A model generated the notes under the pieces. It did not search any database. It was not told the DNA's origin and worked only from the letters and a program-made list of their open reading frames with translations. 64,000 nt of DNA from Glandiceps talaboti (taxonomy: Eukaryota > Hemichordata > Enteropneusta > Spengelidae), in assembly GCF_964340395.1 (NCBI RefSeq), contig NC_135556.1:25697223-25761222 (forward strand), written 5' to 3'. Below are positions 19,501-30,639 of the stretch, in pieces; position 1 is the first letter of the stretch, and each line of letters starts with the position of its first letter. Made by a program: the position numbers and the translations under genes.

Positions 19501-22500
19501 TCAACCAAAACCTCCGCAGTAAAATAATCCACAGATTCTCCGGAGTCGACCATTCACACACGCAAATTACCTCCGGAGTTAATTTAAGTCACTGATTCTC
19601 CGGAGGATAGGTCCTAGTGTGAACGGAGTATAAGTAGAAACACTATTTAAATTTTGAGTAACAATTATCATACAGTTTGATCTTTAGAATGTTTTTTTTA
19701 TGGACATGTTGAAATTCGGATGAAGTGATCTGATGTTAAATCAAATACAATGTAGCTAATGTTCATCAAATACAATGTACGCCAAGACAAATCAGCTCAT
19801 CAACATTTTCATCAGGGAGACTTGATTTCTTCTTGTCCAAAACTGTGCACAAAGATAAAGATGATGGTGCAAGAAAAAATTCTCATTTAGTTTTAACAGC
19901 AGGGATAAAAATATGGGAGCAGAGTTTTGTTCACCCACAAGTGTATTTCAAAGCATTATTAATTCATCAATGATCATCTTTAAAGTTTTGCAAAGAGTGA
20001 ACAACTATTTATGGCTGTTGTCTGCACAATATCAAGTGTTATCTCTGATTTTGATGAAAGGAGGAGTGGCACTCCAGGAAATAAAAGTATTTTATACATG
20101 TGGTTCTGGAGAATCATTTCATGATTTGACATCATATACATAAATTTCTGCCTAATTATCAAGAAACACCAAATTGAATCTCTATTTCATCCTCATTAGG
20201 AGGTACATCCAATTCAAAACATCAATATACATATACTTGTAGTAGTTAACTATTGCCTCATAGAACTTAGTAGATATGCATATGGAATAGCATAACTAGG
20301 CAAAGCCTGTAAGCTAGTGCAGGGTTGATTCATTCGTGACTGACTGCCTCACGGCGATATCATATTGTAGATAGTGCCCTCCACGTGGAGAATACACAGT
20401 ATATAGAACGTGCATACATAGTCATTGCACCACAATGCATCCTTGGGTAAAACCCCCTAAAAAACGTCGCATAATATATAGGACGTGTATGCGTACTAGT
20501 CATTGAGCCGCTGCGCGAACTATTAGATGAACACTGAATATTCATGTGTATTTTAGGAAAGTAATAAGCACTTAGGAGTGATGAATGTTCTATAATCTTT
20601 CACAAGTGAACTAATAAATAAATCACATAGGCTAAAGTGACAAGGTGTTCACTGGATATTTGTCTTTTGAACACACACTGTAGTGTTATGAGTTCTGAAC
20701 AACCTAGTGCATAAGTATCCATGTAAACCCAGCACATGCCTAGTGATGTAATTGCAGTATCTAGAGAACCTCTTAGTATGGTCTTAGTGGTACAGTGCAG
20801 TCCTATACTTCCAAAGTCACCTGTTCTAAACTTAATCTTTATAATTTCAGTGTGTGGGAGATGGTGAATCATTTATTTTGACATGTTTATGCTACTTTGC
20901 TGAAAACATCCCTGATTTGGGTTTTCATAAAAAGGATGTCTGAAAATTTCTGTTTGACTGTTGCATCATGATTCTTCATAATATCAATCATAATAATGTA
21001 TTGTTTGCATTGTAACTTACTAGTATTTCAATTTCAAACTGGCATGGAAAAGCAAAGATGGGTTTGAAAATGGAAGCTTGCATCCCATCATATGGGTTGG
21101 TGTATTTACAAGTGCCTTCAGAGCTTAAGCAATCTTTAATGGTTTTTGTTTTTTTAAATTGTGTGCCTGTATGTGTTATACACTTTACTATATTCAGCAA
21201 CTTTCATTCATTGTCTGTGTTTATTTTCAATGCCTTCTCATGCCTTTATGTTTGCCAGCATAATCTGTTTGTTTGAGTCAAGACTCCATCAGCAAGTGGA
21301 GAGCCAATTTGAATTATACTGCCCTCTAAAATCCAGCTTCATCAATTACTTTGTTTTCATGCATTTCACAAATTCTATCACCTACACATTTGATGCTGTG
21401 TTTATTATCTGTGCATTTTAAGCATTCCACCAAATCATACTGACCTCTACAAAGCAAAAGCATAAATCTTTTGTTTTCATATATGTCGCCAAATTCTTTC
21501 TTGTAAATGATGACAATAAGTGTCAGTCCTGGCTGAGAAACTCATGAAGATAGACAAAGACACTGATGCAAGAAAGTTGTTATAAAAACTGAAGACTAGT
21601 GAACACACATTGTATCTTTTTAACACCTGATTTTGCTCTATTTTGCAAGATTTTCAAAATCAAACAAGGTTAGCAAATTTTATGATACTACTAGAAACCT
21701 GTGTTTGCTACATATTTGTGCAACACATTGCTTCAACCCTTGTGTTCACTAATCTCCAGTCTTCCTGAAAGTTTTCCTACAAAGACACTCGTACCGTGAC
21801 AAGTAAGTATTCAGTTTAATCATACCCTTTGCTTTGTTGTCTGTGTGTCTTCCATGCCAGATACCAGTGTAAAACTAGGAACATTGAAGTATTTGGATGG
21901 TAGAAGTTTTCATACAAGCACAACAGCATTACAGAAAGATTACTATGAAATACTTGGTGTACCAAAGAGTGCCTCACAAAAAGACATCAAAAAATCTTAC
22001 TATCAGGTAAAATGTTATGTTTTAAGTCAATATTTATGTATACCATACTTAGAATGAAATTCTACTTAGCTACATACAAACTCAGTTGTTATGTCTGATT
22101 AAACATTTTCTCTGTAATACATGTACTAGTAAATAAAGTGATTGTGTAAGTTAAAATATAAGTAGGGTCCTCTAAGAATCTTGCCAAGTGAGCTATTTTG
22201 TTATGCCATGATTCATCGCAGCACTAAGTAAACTATAAACAAAGGATAGCTTTTATTTGTTACCACTCTCGTACAAGTCTCATACAAGTGATACACAAGT
22301 ACTACATGAGAAATTAAGTTGGAAACCAAAGCCAAACTATGATTTCAGCAGTATTACTATTAAAATGAAATAGTAATAACATTGTATTATACAGAAAGAT
22401 GGAAATTCTCCCAAATAATCATAAATCTAGTCAAAAGAATCACATATATGTTGTATTTTCTTGTCTCTCAGCTTGCCAAGAAATACCATCCTGACACAAA

Positions 22501-25500
22501 TAAAGGTGATAAAAATGCATCACAAAAGTTTGCTGATCTGGCTGAAGCCTATGAGGTGAGTTTATATAAATAGTAAACTTTGAACTGTAACATGAAATCC
22601 ATGTGTAAATAGTTTTGTCACAGTTGCATTTAGCATGATGTACACTATTGTCTATCTGACAGTTGGCAAACTTTAATTATAGTCCCCCAGTAAACAACAT
22701 TGTAAACACCATCAGGGATGCCACCCTACTGTGGGTGTAATTAGGTAAATAATAATAATAATAATAATAATAAACATTTATATAGCGCCATATATCCACG
22801 ACAGTGCTCATAGGCGCTTCACATTTGAAATAAATCAAAAGCTACTGCAATTACAAGTATGGCTGTAAAAAAAGTGGCAACGTTATAATGATTTAAATGA
22901 TTTAAAGAGTACATCTAAATCAACAAAATCTAAATAAATGATTAGATTAGGTAGATCATGTCAACATCTGTTGACTTGCCAATAAGTGACATTACATAGC
23001 ATGTGTTTAATTTATGCATTGCAATTTGTTTGTTTCATAGGTACTGAGTGATGAAAGGAAACGTCATGAATACGATACACTTGGTGCTACAGGATTTGGA
23101 GCTAGTGCCCAAGGTGGTCCTGGTGCTGGACCATTTGGTGGTGGATTCAACTGGCAATACCAGTCCACTGTTAACCCAGAAGATCTCTTCAGGAAAATCT
23201 TTGGAGATGCTGGAATTAAAAGTGAATTTTTTGATGAAAATATGTTTAGGAATTCTTACAGACGAGTTACAGATGTAAGTTACAATGTGTTTTTTGTAAT
23301 TAGTGTATGTTCTTGGATAGAGGAATCATTTTCCTGATGTAAAAACAGATGCTGTTAACATTTTATAGTGTTGTCCCAACAACTACAGCTATTGATCATG
23401 TGGATCTATCATTCAGTTTGTGTGTGTGTGTGTGTGTGGGGTGGGGGGGTGTATGATTTGCAGTCTGACAATATTTGTACATTGCATCACTAAGTTGTAG
23501 AGGATGTTTGATTTTGATGTTGATATTGATGTGAAGGAAATGGAGTAGGAGGGAATCATTGAGAAAGGGGCATACATTTGAAGTGTGTAGTCTAAAATTT
23601 TAGGTAATAATTTTCAAGTTTGTGTTTTAAATTTGATAATATAAATTTGATTATTTGATAGTTCATATTGCCGTCTTACAAATCTTGAGTGAAGCATTAA
23701 GAGAAGTGTTGTGGCTGACTAAATAAATTGAAACTTGACATTGCTATCGTGTAGGTGATGATGGACTTGACATTCAGTGAAGCATGTAGAGGAGTCAATA
23801 AAGACATCACAGTTCAAGTTCAAGATACATGTGCAAGGTGTAAAGGCAATAAATCAGAACCTGGTACAAAACCAGTCACATGTCATCATTGTAATGGCAC
23901 TGGTATGGTAAGTATTGATGTACTATGTATTGGAACAACAACATGAACTGTCCAAAATAAAGAAGATTTTCCATACAGCAAGGGCTATAAGTTTTGCTAT
24001 TGTAAGAAGGATCACAATTGAGATACTGTGTGTCTAGAAGTTTAGAGAACCGCCATACCAGAATTTCAAAGAGCTTACATCATTTCAGTTAATATTGCAA
24101 CACTTATTGGTCATGTTTTGCCGGTGGTGAGGAATGACTGCCATGAATCTTACCATGTATTGCCAATGTACTCAACACCCTCTGCAAGTTTTCAGATTTT
24201 CAGAAGTTTTGTTTTGAATCATGTCATGAGAGCTATTATTGTTATATTACCTATATGAATGTTATACCATGTAATGTTATTTGTTATCAATACTAGGAAA
24301 CAATCAATACGGGGCCATTTGTTATGAGATCAACGTGTCGGAAATGCCGTGGTCAGAGAGTTTTAGTTTCTTCACCATGTATAGTTTGTCGGGGTAAAGG
24401 TGAAGTTCTCATCAATAAAACAGTGACAGTACCAGTGCCAGCAGGTAGGTTATAATGTGTACTATCTCAACAAGACATTATTACTACCAGAAATATTGAA
24501 ATGTTTGTTTGTTTGTTTGTTTGTTCAATAAGGTATCAAATTGTAATCAGCCTTATGTGTTGCAATTGAAGAAATTTAAATTTATTATAATATAAATATT
24601 AATATATTCATTTAATACCTTTGGATTTTTTTTGATCAAATGGTCCAAAATGGCTGACAAAGGATTTTTGTATAAAATGTAATACTAATAGGATTTTGTA
24701 TCATACTGTCCTCTATAGTTCATCAACATGAATTATTTTGTTTTCATGAATTTTACAAATATGTTTTCTAATGTTTTGGGAAGGCGTGGAAGATGGTCAG
24801 ACTGTGAGAATGCAGGTTGGAAGGGAGGAGATATTTGTGAGTTTCAGAGTTGCTAAGAGTAGGACATTTAGAAGAGATGGTGCTGATGTACATTCTGATG
24901 TAGAAGTCAGTTTTACACAAGCTGCTTTAGGAGGAAGTATTAAACTCAAAGGAATCTATGAAGAAATCAACCTAGCTGTAAGTAATTTACTGTGAAGTAC
25001 AACAATAGCAGATCAAGTATCGATGAGACACAAACTAAAACTATTGATATATAACCTATCAACAAAGAAATATCTGATGGTGAACAATGCATGTGAAATT
25101 CTAATTCTCTTATTTTGGAATGAAATTTTTTTACTAAATGAATTAATCTAATTTCATGTTGATAAGATTCATATTACTTGGATGAGTAAATTATCAAAAT
25201 AATGATGTGTTGGTAAATTGTATCGTTCGTCATTTGTAGCTTTGAACCATCCGTTATCATTGATTGTGGTTGCCTGTTTCTGATTGGTTGTTTCACAGGT
25301 TCCACCTGGTACACAGTCTCATAGTAGAATTCGATTGGATAATAAAGGTATAGCCAGAATGAGTGGCTATGGCTATGGTGATCATTACATACATTTTAGA
25401 ATCAGGGTACCAAGGTATGTAGTGTTATACACAAGTCAAACTTAGCACAAATGTGATATTAGCTGACATATACATGTCTGTTACTTCTGTGACCATATCA

Positions 25501-27675
25501 AAGTCAAACTTAGCACAAATGTGATATTAGCTGACATATACATGTCTGTTACTTCTGTGACCATATCAAAGTCAAACTTAGCACAAATGTGATATTAGCT
25601 GACATATACATGTCTGTTACTTCTGTGACCATATCAAAGTCAAACTTAGCACAAATGTGATATTAGCTGACATATACATGTCTGTTACTTCTGTGACCAT
25701 ATCAAAGTCAAACTTAGCACAAATGTGATATTAGCTGACATATACATGTCTGTTACTTCTGTGACCATATCAAAGTCAAACTTAGCACAAATGTGATAAT
25801 GGCTGACATATACATGTCTGTTACTTCTGTGACCATATCAAATTTGACAATTGACCATTTGCAGTATAGTGAACATACCAGAGTTAGTGAGACAAATCAG
25901 GCTAATGCTAGGGGGGTTATCTCTATCCCAGTATCTAATCCTAGCACTCGCCCTTACATATATCTCCTTAGCTTCATTTAAATATATCCCACTGTGGTCA
26001 GCAGTAATACGGTACCTGCTATCAAATCTACTAGAATGAATATTACATCCATAGTACTCGTAGTTTCATATACTAATTTCACTACTTTGTATATACAGGA
26101 CTCTTACTGCCAAACAGAAAGCTATATTGTTAGCGTATGCAGAGGAAGAGACTGGAGTGACGGGTACAATAGAAGGGATATCCAAAACACAAGATGGTAG
26201 GTTATATAGAATGTGATACATTGAATTCTACGCGATGCAGCCAAGGATTTCAGTCAAGTTTACAACCATTGTAAATACTGTCAAAGTATACATTGTATGG
26301 AAGAGTTATACAGATCTGTGAGAAGAGGAGAGCAAAGGGTATTTCAAAATACGACAAGTGACTGATTAATAATTACTGAAATCCTTTGAGGCGTCTCCCA
26401 GCAGCTTTAGAATATGATACACTGTAGCTTTGTTTGTAACAAAACTGTCATCAATCAAGTTTATTCAGAACATAAAGCATATTCCCCCAAACATTGTATA
26501 TATGTTAATTCAGTCTGAACTTGTCAATAAAATGAGCTGGCTTGCACCCAAATGGTTAGTTACATCAATACTACAGTGTATTTTAGATTTCCATGATGTC
26601 AGGTTACTGAAAGAAGTCCACACACATCTTATCTAAGTTTAGTCTCTCCTACTTCATCCCAAAACTGTGCCAAAGAATGACCAAATATACTGAATTCCAA
26701 ATCATAAAAGTTCGACTTTCATCTTTACTTAACTCTTCACAAATTCCAATGAAATTCAACTTGTGATTGTGCTACATCATTCATTGATTTATAGGTTTTG
26801 TCAAAATTTTGGCACAAATTATCCAAATTAAAAATGGTACTGTTTTCCTACATTCCAGATTCTAAAATCTATGGTGAAGAGGAAAGTGAGGGAATACTTA
26901 GTAAAATTAAGAAAGCTATCCTTGGCAGTTAACTGAGGTAGGCCACAAAACAGTCAAAATCTGACTTACACTTTTCACCAGTGAGGGCACTCTACTCTAC
27001 TTGGCTAGAGTACCACCACTGATAGAGTGTAGATTCTGACCAGTCTAGTGTGTTCAAGACAAGATTTTGCCATAAAGCATTTTAACTGTAAGATTCTTTT
27101 CATTATTGAGTGTGTGTGTTTATCTCAGTTAACTGCTAAATCATCACTTTTTGTACAGTCAGATGTGATTATTGAGTAAATATTATGTGGAAACTTAGAA
27201 CACTTGTATGAAAATGGTGTATACTATGGAACATTATGTTGTATTTTGAAAAGATAATTAAATTTTCTGAAAAAAGGAATTCAGCTTCTTTGACAACATG
27301 TGCACTTATTTTTGAACTCATACATAGAAAGCCAATGTAAAAAAAGAATATTTAGATATGAATTAATCAGAAAAGAAAATAACCTATTAAAGTGAAAATG
27401 AAGTACAGTATTCTCGAGCAAGTACTCAGCAAGGGCGCCCTCTATAATAAAGTCCCAATTTTGACATAGAGGGCGCTGTGCATGCTAATGCTTTACCAGA
27501 AAGTAATGTACAGTATTCCTGTTTGATTTCAGGTGCAAAGTTTGCAACAGAGGATGAATCTGGTCTGGTGAGTCACATAAGAAGGGCATTACATAAAGTG
27601 GTACCTGAAAACATCGGTAGAAAAGTGGCAGATAAAATAGATGAACACGAAACAGATACTAAACGACAGAGGTGA
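16416..27675 (+). CDS. DNAJA3: DnaJ homolog subfamily A member 3, mitochondrial (Tid1), complete
   Basis: Mitochondrial type I Hsp40 co-chaperone that stimulates the mitochondrial Hsp70 ATPase. Exons: 16416-16599, 21861-22006, 22472-22555, 23041-23274, 23755-23907, 24297-24444, 24784-24977, 25299-25414, 26099-26196, then either 26859-26932 (476 residues) or 27533-27675 (499 residues). All splice phases fit. Residues 1-80 are basic and hydroxyl-rich with [10 protein letters not shown] just before the J domain, as in a mitochondrial presequence. The J domain runs about 87-152 with HPD at 116-118. A Gly/Phe linker with [12 protein letters not shown] follows. Four CxxCxGxx zinc motifs start at Cys242, 259, 281 and 295, then come the substrate-binding beta domains ([37 protein letters not shown]). 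Human DNAJA3 is 480 residues. The start is the ATG in ATCATGGCG; an in-frame TTG upstream is not needed. Confidence 0.97.
19468..19610. repeat. Cluster of CTCCGGAG palindromes
   Basis: CTCCGGAG occurs four times (about 19477, 19538, 19571, 19598), with CTCCGCAG-like half copies between and GATTCTCCGGAG twice. Flanked by GTTCACACC at 19438 and GTGTGAACGG at 19617, which are inverted relative to each other. Confidence 0.7.
20600..20872 (-). pseudogene. Possible protein-kinase domain relic
   Basis: Antisense open frame containing FRTGDFGS, then [17 protein letters not shown], then [12 protein letters not shown]. The order and spacing recall the kinase DFG motif, an activation-loop RG and the D.YALG..EL of subdomain IX. 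The APE motif and catalytic HRD are missing. It loosely resembles receptor kinases (type II BMP receptor or IRAK-like), but family cannot be assigned and it may be chance. Confidence 0.25.
21861..22006 (+). CDS. DNAJA3: DNAJA3 exon 2 (J domain start)
   Basis: Acceptor TCTTCCATGCCAG. Encodes the presequence end [11 protein letters not shown] and J-domain helices [23 protein letters not shown], matching Tid1 [21 protein letters not shown]. Donor GTAAAATG, phase 0. Confidence 0.97.
22472..22555 (+). CDS. DNAJA3: DNAJA3 exon 3 (HPD motif)
   Basis: 28 codons, [20 protein letters not shown] then ADLAEAYE. It carries the invariant HPD tripeptide (residues 116-118) needed to trigger Hsp70 ATP hydrolysis. 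Phase 0 on both sides. Confidence 0.97.
22745..22835. mobile_element. (AAT)n tract and TATAGCGCC/GGCGC motif, interspersed-repeat fragment
   Basis: About eight AAT units followed by TTTATATAGCGCC and, 22 bases on, AGGCGCTTCACA: an inverted GCGCC/GGCGC pair. Such AAT-tailed segments are common ends of dispersed elements in marine invertebrates (recalled, not checked). In DNAJA3 intron 3. Confidence 0.4.
23041..23274 (+). CDS. DNAJA3: DNAJA3 exon 4 (J domain end, G/F region)
   Basis: 78 codons. [20 protein letters not shown] ends the J domain. A Gly/Phe-rich stretch follows, then [14 protein letters not shown], the Tid1 DPEELFRKIFGEF motif. Donor GTAAGTTAC. Confidence 0.97.
23275..23754 (+). 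other. DNAJA3 intron 4
   Basis: Contains a short (GT)n tract near 23418-23438 followed by a G-run; otherwise plain AT-rich intron. Confidence 0.85.
23755..23907 (+). CDS. DNAJA3: DNAJA3 exon 5 (zinc motifs 1-2)
   Basis: 51 codons with [20 protein letters not shown] and the first two zinc-binding repeats, CARCKGNK and CHHCNGTG. Both ends phase 0; acceptor ATCGTGTAG, donor GTAAGTAT. Confidence 0.97.
23908..24296 (+). other. DNAJA3 intron 5
   Basis: No repeat, RNA or extra exon seen. Confidence 0.85.
24297..24444 (+). CDS. DNAJA3: DNAJA3 exon 6 (zinc motifs 3-4)
   Basis: Encodes [20 protein letters not shown] and the fourth repeat CIVCRGKG, ending VTVPVPA in phase 1. [15 protein letters not shown] is identical to what I recall of the human protein. 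Confidence 0.97.
24445..24783 (+). other. DNAJA3 intron 6
   Basis: Holds a five-unit (GTTT)n run at 24504-24524; nothing else recognised. The acceptor (TTTTGGGAAG) has a weak pyrimidine tract. Confidence 0.85.
24784..24977 (+). CDS. DNAJA3: DNAJA3 exon 7 (substrate-binding domain)
   Basis: Phase-1 start completes [20 protein letters not shown]. It continues with [20 protein letters not shown], the C-terminal beta-domain of DnaJ proteins. Donor GTAAGTAAT, phase 0. Confidence 0.97.
25299..25414 (+). CDS. DNAJA3: DNAJA3 exon 8 (substrate-binding domain)
   Basis: Encodes [20 protein letters not shown] and [17 protein letters not shown], parallel to Tid1 IPPGTQTDQKIRMGGKGI...[15 protein letters not shown]. 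Ends phase 2. A 68-bp tandem repeat starts about 20 bases after the donor. Confidence 0.97.
25433..25848. repeat. 68-bp tandem repeat, 6 copies
   Basis: Nearly identical units with AAGTCAAACTTAGCACAAAT and ACATGTCTGTTACTTCTGTG at exactly 68-base spacing, starting just after the exon-8 donor of DNAJA3. Very low divergence implies recent expansion. Confidence 0.98.
26099..26196 (+). CDS. DNAJA3: DNAJA3 exon 9 (last shared exon)
   Basis: Encodes (R)[20 protein letters not shown] and [12 protein letters not shown], matching Tid1 LTSRQQSLILSYAEDETDVEGTV. Ends phase 1 at GTAGGTT, compatible with both downstream terminal exons. Confidence 0.96.
26197..26858 (+). other. DNAJA3 intron 9
   Basis: Unique AT-rich sequence; no repeat or additional exon seen. 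This intron precedes the alternative terminal exons, so splicing signals controlling the choice could lie here. Confidence 0.75.
26859..26937 (+). CDS. DNAJA3: DNAJA3 alternative exon 10 (short C-terminus)
   Basis: Acceptor CCTACATTCCAG. Encodes (D)[20 protein letters not shown] then LGS and TAA at 26930-26932, parallel to the human Tid1-L end EDEEGFLSKLKKMFTS. Five bases after the stop, GAG/GTAGGC is a plausible donor, so the exon may be a 79-base cassette. If included, the exon-11 sequence becomes 3' UTR. Confidence 0.9.
27446..27451 (+). terminator. Candidate poly(A) signal for the exon-10 form
   Basis: AATAAA about 515 bases after the exon-10 stop and before exon 11. Would end a transcript lacking exon 11; position is the only support. 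Confidence 0.35.
27533..27675 (+). CDS. DNAJA3: DNAJA3 alternative exon 11 (long C-terminus)
   Basis: Acceptor GTTTGATTTCAG, phase-1 compatible with exon 9. Encodes (G)[20 protein letters not shown] then [20 protein letters not shown] and DTKRQR, stop TGA. The [14 protein letters not shown] segment resembles exon 10's [15 protein letters not shown], suggesting a duplicated exon that diverged and gained a charged tail. Predicted from splice signals and open frame only. Confidence 0.7.
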
Positions 27676-27916
27676 TTTCATGGTGATGTGGAAATGTATC
27701 AATGCTATGGAGTAGTAGTAGACATTCTGAACTTTCTAACATCTCAACGTGTGCTTCAGCTTGTAAGTCCCCCTGCAAAGCTACGTATGCAGTTTTATCT
27801 TTGACAAAGTAACATTTAGAAATGATAATTTGTGAATTTGACTCACTTGTAGCTAGGTATTTGAGATGGTATATGGTAAAAAGTTATGTGAAAATATCAG
27901 AGAGTATGAAGTTGTA

Positions 27917-27922
27917 AATAAA
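27917..27922 (+). terminator. Candidate poly(A) signal of DNAJA3
   Basis: AATAAA about 240 bases downstream of the exon-11 stop, in AT-rich sequence followed by a T/G-rich stretch; the most likely 3' end of the gene. Confidence 0.5.
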
Positions 27923-28051
27923 ACTAGTCGTACAACCCTAGTCAACATTTGTTCGTTCATTGATAACACGCATTATCTACAATTATTTTCTGTTTATCTA
28001 TATTGTCAGCGTTGTTCAAAAACTGACTAGAACATCTATTATGGTCTCAAG

Positions 28052-28247
28052 TAGAGATTGATTTAATATCACATGCCATCTAGCTGGTGTATTTTGTATT
28101 CTATAATTGATTTAACATCACACTCCATCTAGCTGGTGTATATTGTATTCTATAATTGATTTAACATCACACTCCAGCTAGCTGGTGTATATTGTATTCT
28201 ATAATTGATTTAACATCACATCTAGCTGGTGTATATTGTATTCTATT
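28052..28247. repeat. About 50-bp tandem repeat, 4 copies
   Basis: Unit contains TAGCTGGTGTATATTGTATT and CTATAATTGATTTAACATCA; just downstream of DNAJA3. Confidence 0.93.
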
Positions 28248-28249
28248 TA

Positions 28250-29765
28250 TTACTACATTCACATGGAATCAGCATGATTATCGGAACTGTTCATAGTTTT
28301 AGAATACACTGCACAAAGGAAAATACATGAAAAATTCTATTTACATTCTTCGTGGTTGAAGAATTAATTTATGAAATTCTTTTGTGTGTTTTAGCTTTCA
28401 CTTATTACACTTTCTTTTTTTTACAAGTTTGTCTTTTGTACATTTACAAAATTTTGATTTTTTTTAGTCTATAATTTTATGTTTTATTATTTTGTGTGGA
28501 GCTACAAGTCTACTAATAGAACACTTTGTAATGATTCAACTTTCAAACTGGATTATTTTTACTGTTTTGGGCAATTTTTTGCACAGATAAATCCAAATCC
28601 TACTTCCTCTCCCACTTAATCCAATTAAAATGTTGTTAAAAGTATTTACCCAAAAGACGGAAATTGTACCCCAAGCTAAAATGTCAACTGTGTTATTTGG
28701 TTACAAAGTGAATTAAAATATTTGACTGTACAGAGGAAGTTTGTGGTATCACCTTCTACAGATACTCAAGGTACAGAGAGCTGGTTGGGTGTTAAGTTAC
28801 AAATCTGTCAACTCTAGAGTTAATTTTGTCCTAGCAATCTTGTATCAAGGACAAGGTACTAGATAAGTAGTGTCATTTAAAGATATTTACTACTGTAAAT
28901 GTAATTAGTTTCTAATTTTCTTGACTTCAAATGATCAATGTATTCTCTGTTATCCATAACTTGCCATCAACTTACTCAAACCAACATATTGAGGTAATAA
29001 TAAAGTGTAAAGGAAAGAAAAAAAAAGATATTGAAGGATAAATTTGACTTGTTGGAATGTTTCATCATTGTATACTGCCTGTAATCATGTATTGATTGGC
29101 TAATGGTTACCAGGAGTACTAGCATGATAGTCTTTTGAGTCTAAAATTTGAAATGCATAGTATGTTTATTGTCTTGGTTGAGCCAGGACAGCCAGTTGTA
29201 AGTGAAACCATTGTTTACAAACATAGTCTAAGTACAAGGCTTCCTACTCTCCCTACAGTGTTAGACTGAATTTAATAACAAAGTTATCATTTGCATTGAA
29301 ACATGTACAATTACTTCTAATACAAATACAAAACATCCTCTGTGTATTTGTGCTTTCAACAAGTCGGCTTACTCTCAAACAAGGTGACCTGACATTTGAT
29401 ATGTTGGACTAATTGTATAAAGTCCTTGTAAAGGGTTGGAGTTGTACACTACATATGTATATGTGCTTCTGGTATCCATATGTTTGTTGCAGTGATTCTG
29501 TCAGTTATGTATGTGTTGGAGTGATTTCCAAGGTAGCTTCTGTCATCAATCACTTTGACTTTTCATGTAAAATCACAATTTTTCCTGTTCCGTGTCAAAG
29601 GCTTTCACCTTATCTATCAATTTTCTCTTATCATGCAAATAGTAGTGATGTTGAAAGTATCACAGGGAATACTTGGGAAATGTCGCAATTCAGTTTTGAA
29701 AACATAGCTTGAGTAGTGAATGTAACATTTGGTGGTGTGGCAAATTTGAGAAATGAAATAAATTA
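28250..29765. other. Intergenic, no feature recognised
   Basis: AT-rich unique sequence. Short open frames are not codon-structured and no RNA gene was recognised. Confidence 0.6.
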
Positions 29766-29769
29766 CAGC

Positions 29770-30080
29770 AGTCCAGCTAAGACTTGGGGAAAACGTTGGC
29801 TAGAAACTCATGATAAAGGTGTATCTCCTATGGCAGCTCAGCCATGATTTTAGTAAAATACTGTTAAGAAACTCGCTATGATATTTGACAGATTTTGTCT
29901 CCTATGGCAGTCCTGCAAAGACTTGGGGAAATGTTGGTAGGAAACTCGCTATGGTATTTGATAGATTTTACCTCCTATGGCAGTCCTGCAAAGACTTATG
30001 AAATGTTGGTAAGAAACTCGCTATGATATTTGATAGATTTACCTCCTATGGCAGTCTTAGCAAAGACTGAGTAAAATGTT
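29770..30080. repeat. About 68-bp diverged tandem repeat, 4 copies
   Basis: Shared blocks AAACTCGCTATGATATTTGA and CTCCTATGGCAGTCCTGCAA; the first copy is the most diverged. Confidence 0.9.
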
Positions 30081-30639
30081 TTGGTTGGGACAGAGCAGTG
30101 ATGAATGCTATTCAGCAATGACTTGTATGATGTAAAGATTTCATAGGTAGAGTGTATTATATGGTCTATTCCTATGTACATAATACATGTACACTTGTAC
30201 AGAGTTCTTTAGTCATAATATATTAGGAACTGAGAGATTAGACTAAAAAATGTGTACAGAATATTGACATAATTCAAGGGTTTGCTAAAATACTCAAAAA
30301 GCATGTAATGAGATTTTGGTGTATGTCCTAGATTTCGTATTTCAAAAAGCCATGTCTTGTCTACAGCAAGTGATTTGATTTACTTTGTTCAGTTAAATTA
30401 AATTTACATTCAAAAACTGATACTGTTATTAATGACTAAGATTATGCAAGGATTTGAAAGAAACCTGCTGACATTTCTGAAAAAAAAGATAGAAAAAATG
30501 TTTGGAATATGAATGAATGTATGAATGATTCAATCCGACTTGTTTGTAACTTCTGACTTGATATGCAAATTACCTTGTATATGCAAATTACCTTGTATAT
30601 AGTGTGATGTGTCTATTAAATTAAAACTAATAATTACAC

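Larger units (their letters stand above)
16600..21860 (+). other. DNAJA3 intron 1 (5.3 kb)
   Basis: The first ~3 kb (to about 19650) is richer in CpG than the rest of the window and free of large arrays. It holds a cluster of CTCCGGAG palindromes at 19468-19610 and, from 20600 to 20872 on the other strand, a possible kinase-domain relic. Sequence at 20340-20530 contains two diverged copies of a 40-base block (ACGTG...TAGTCATTG). No exon of DNAJA3 is evident within it. Confidence 0.8.
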
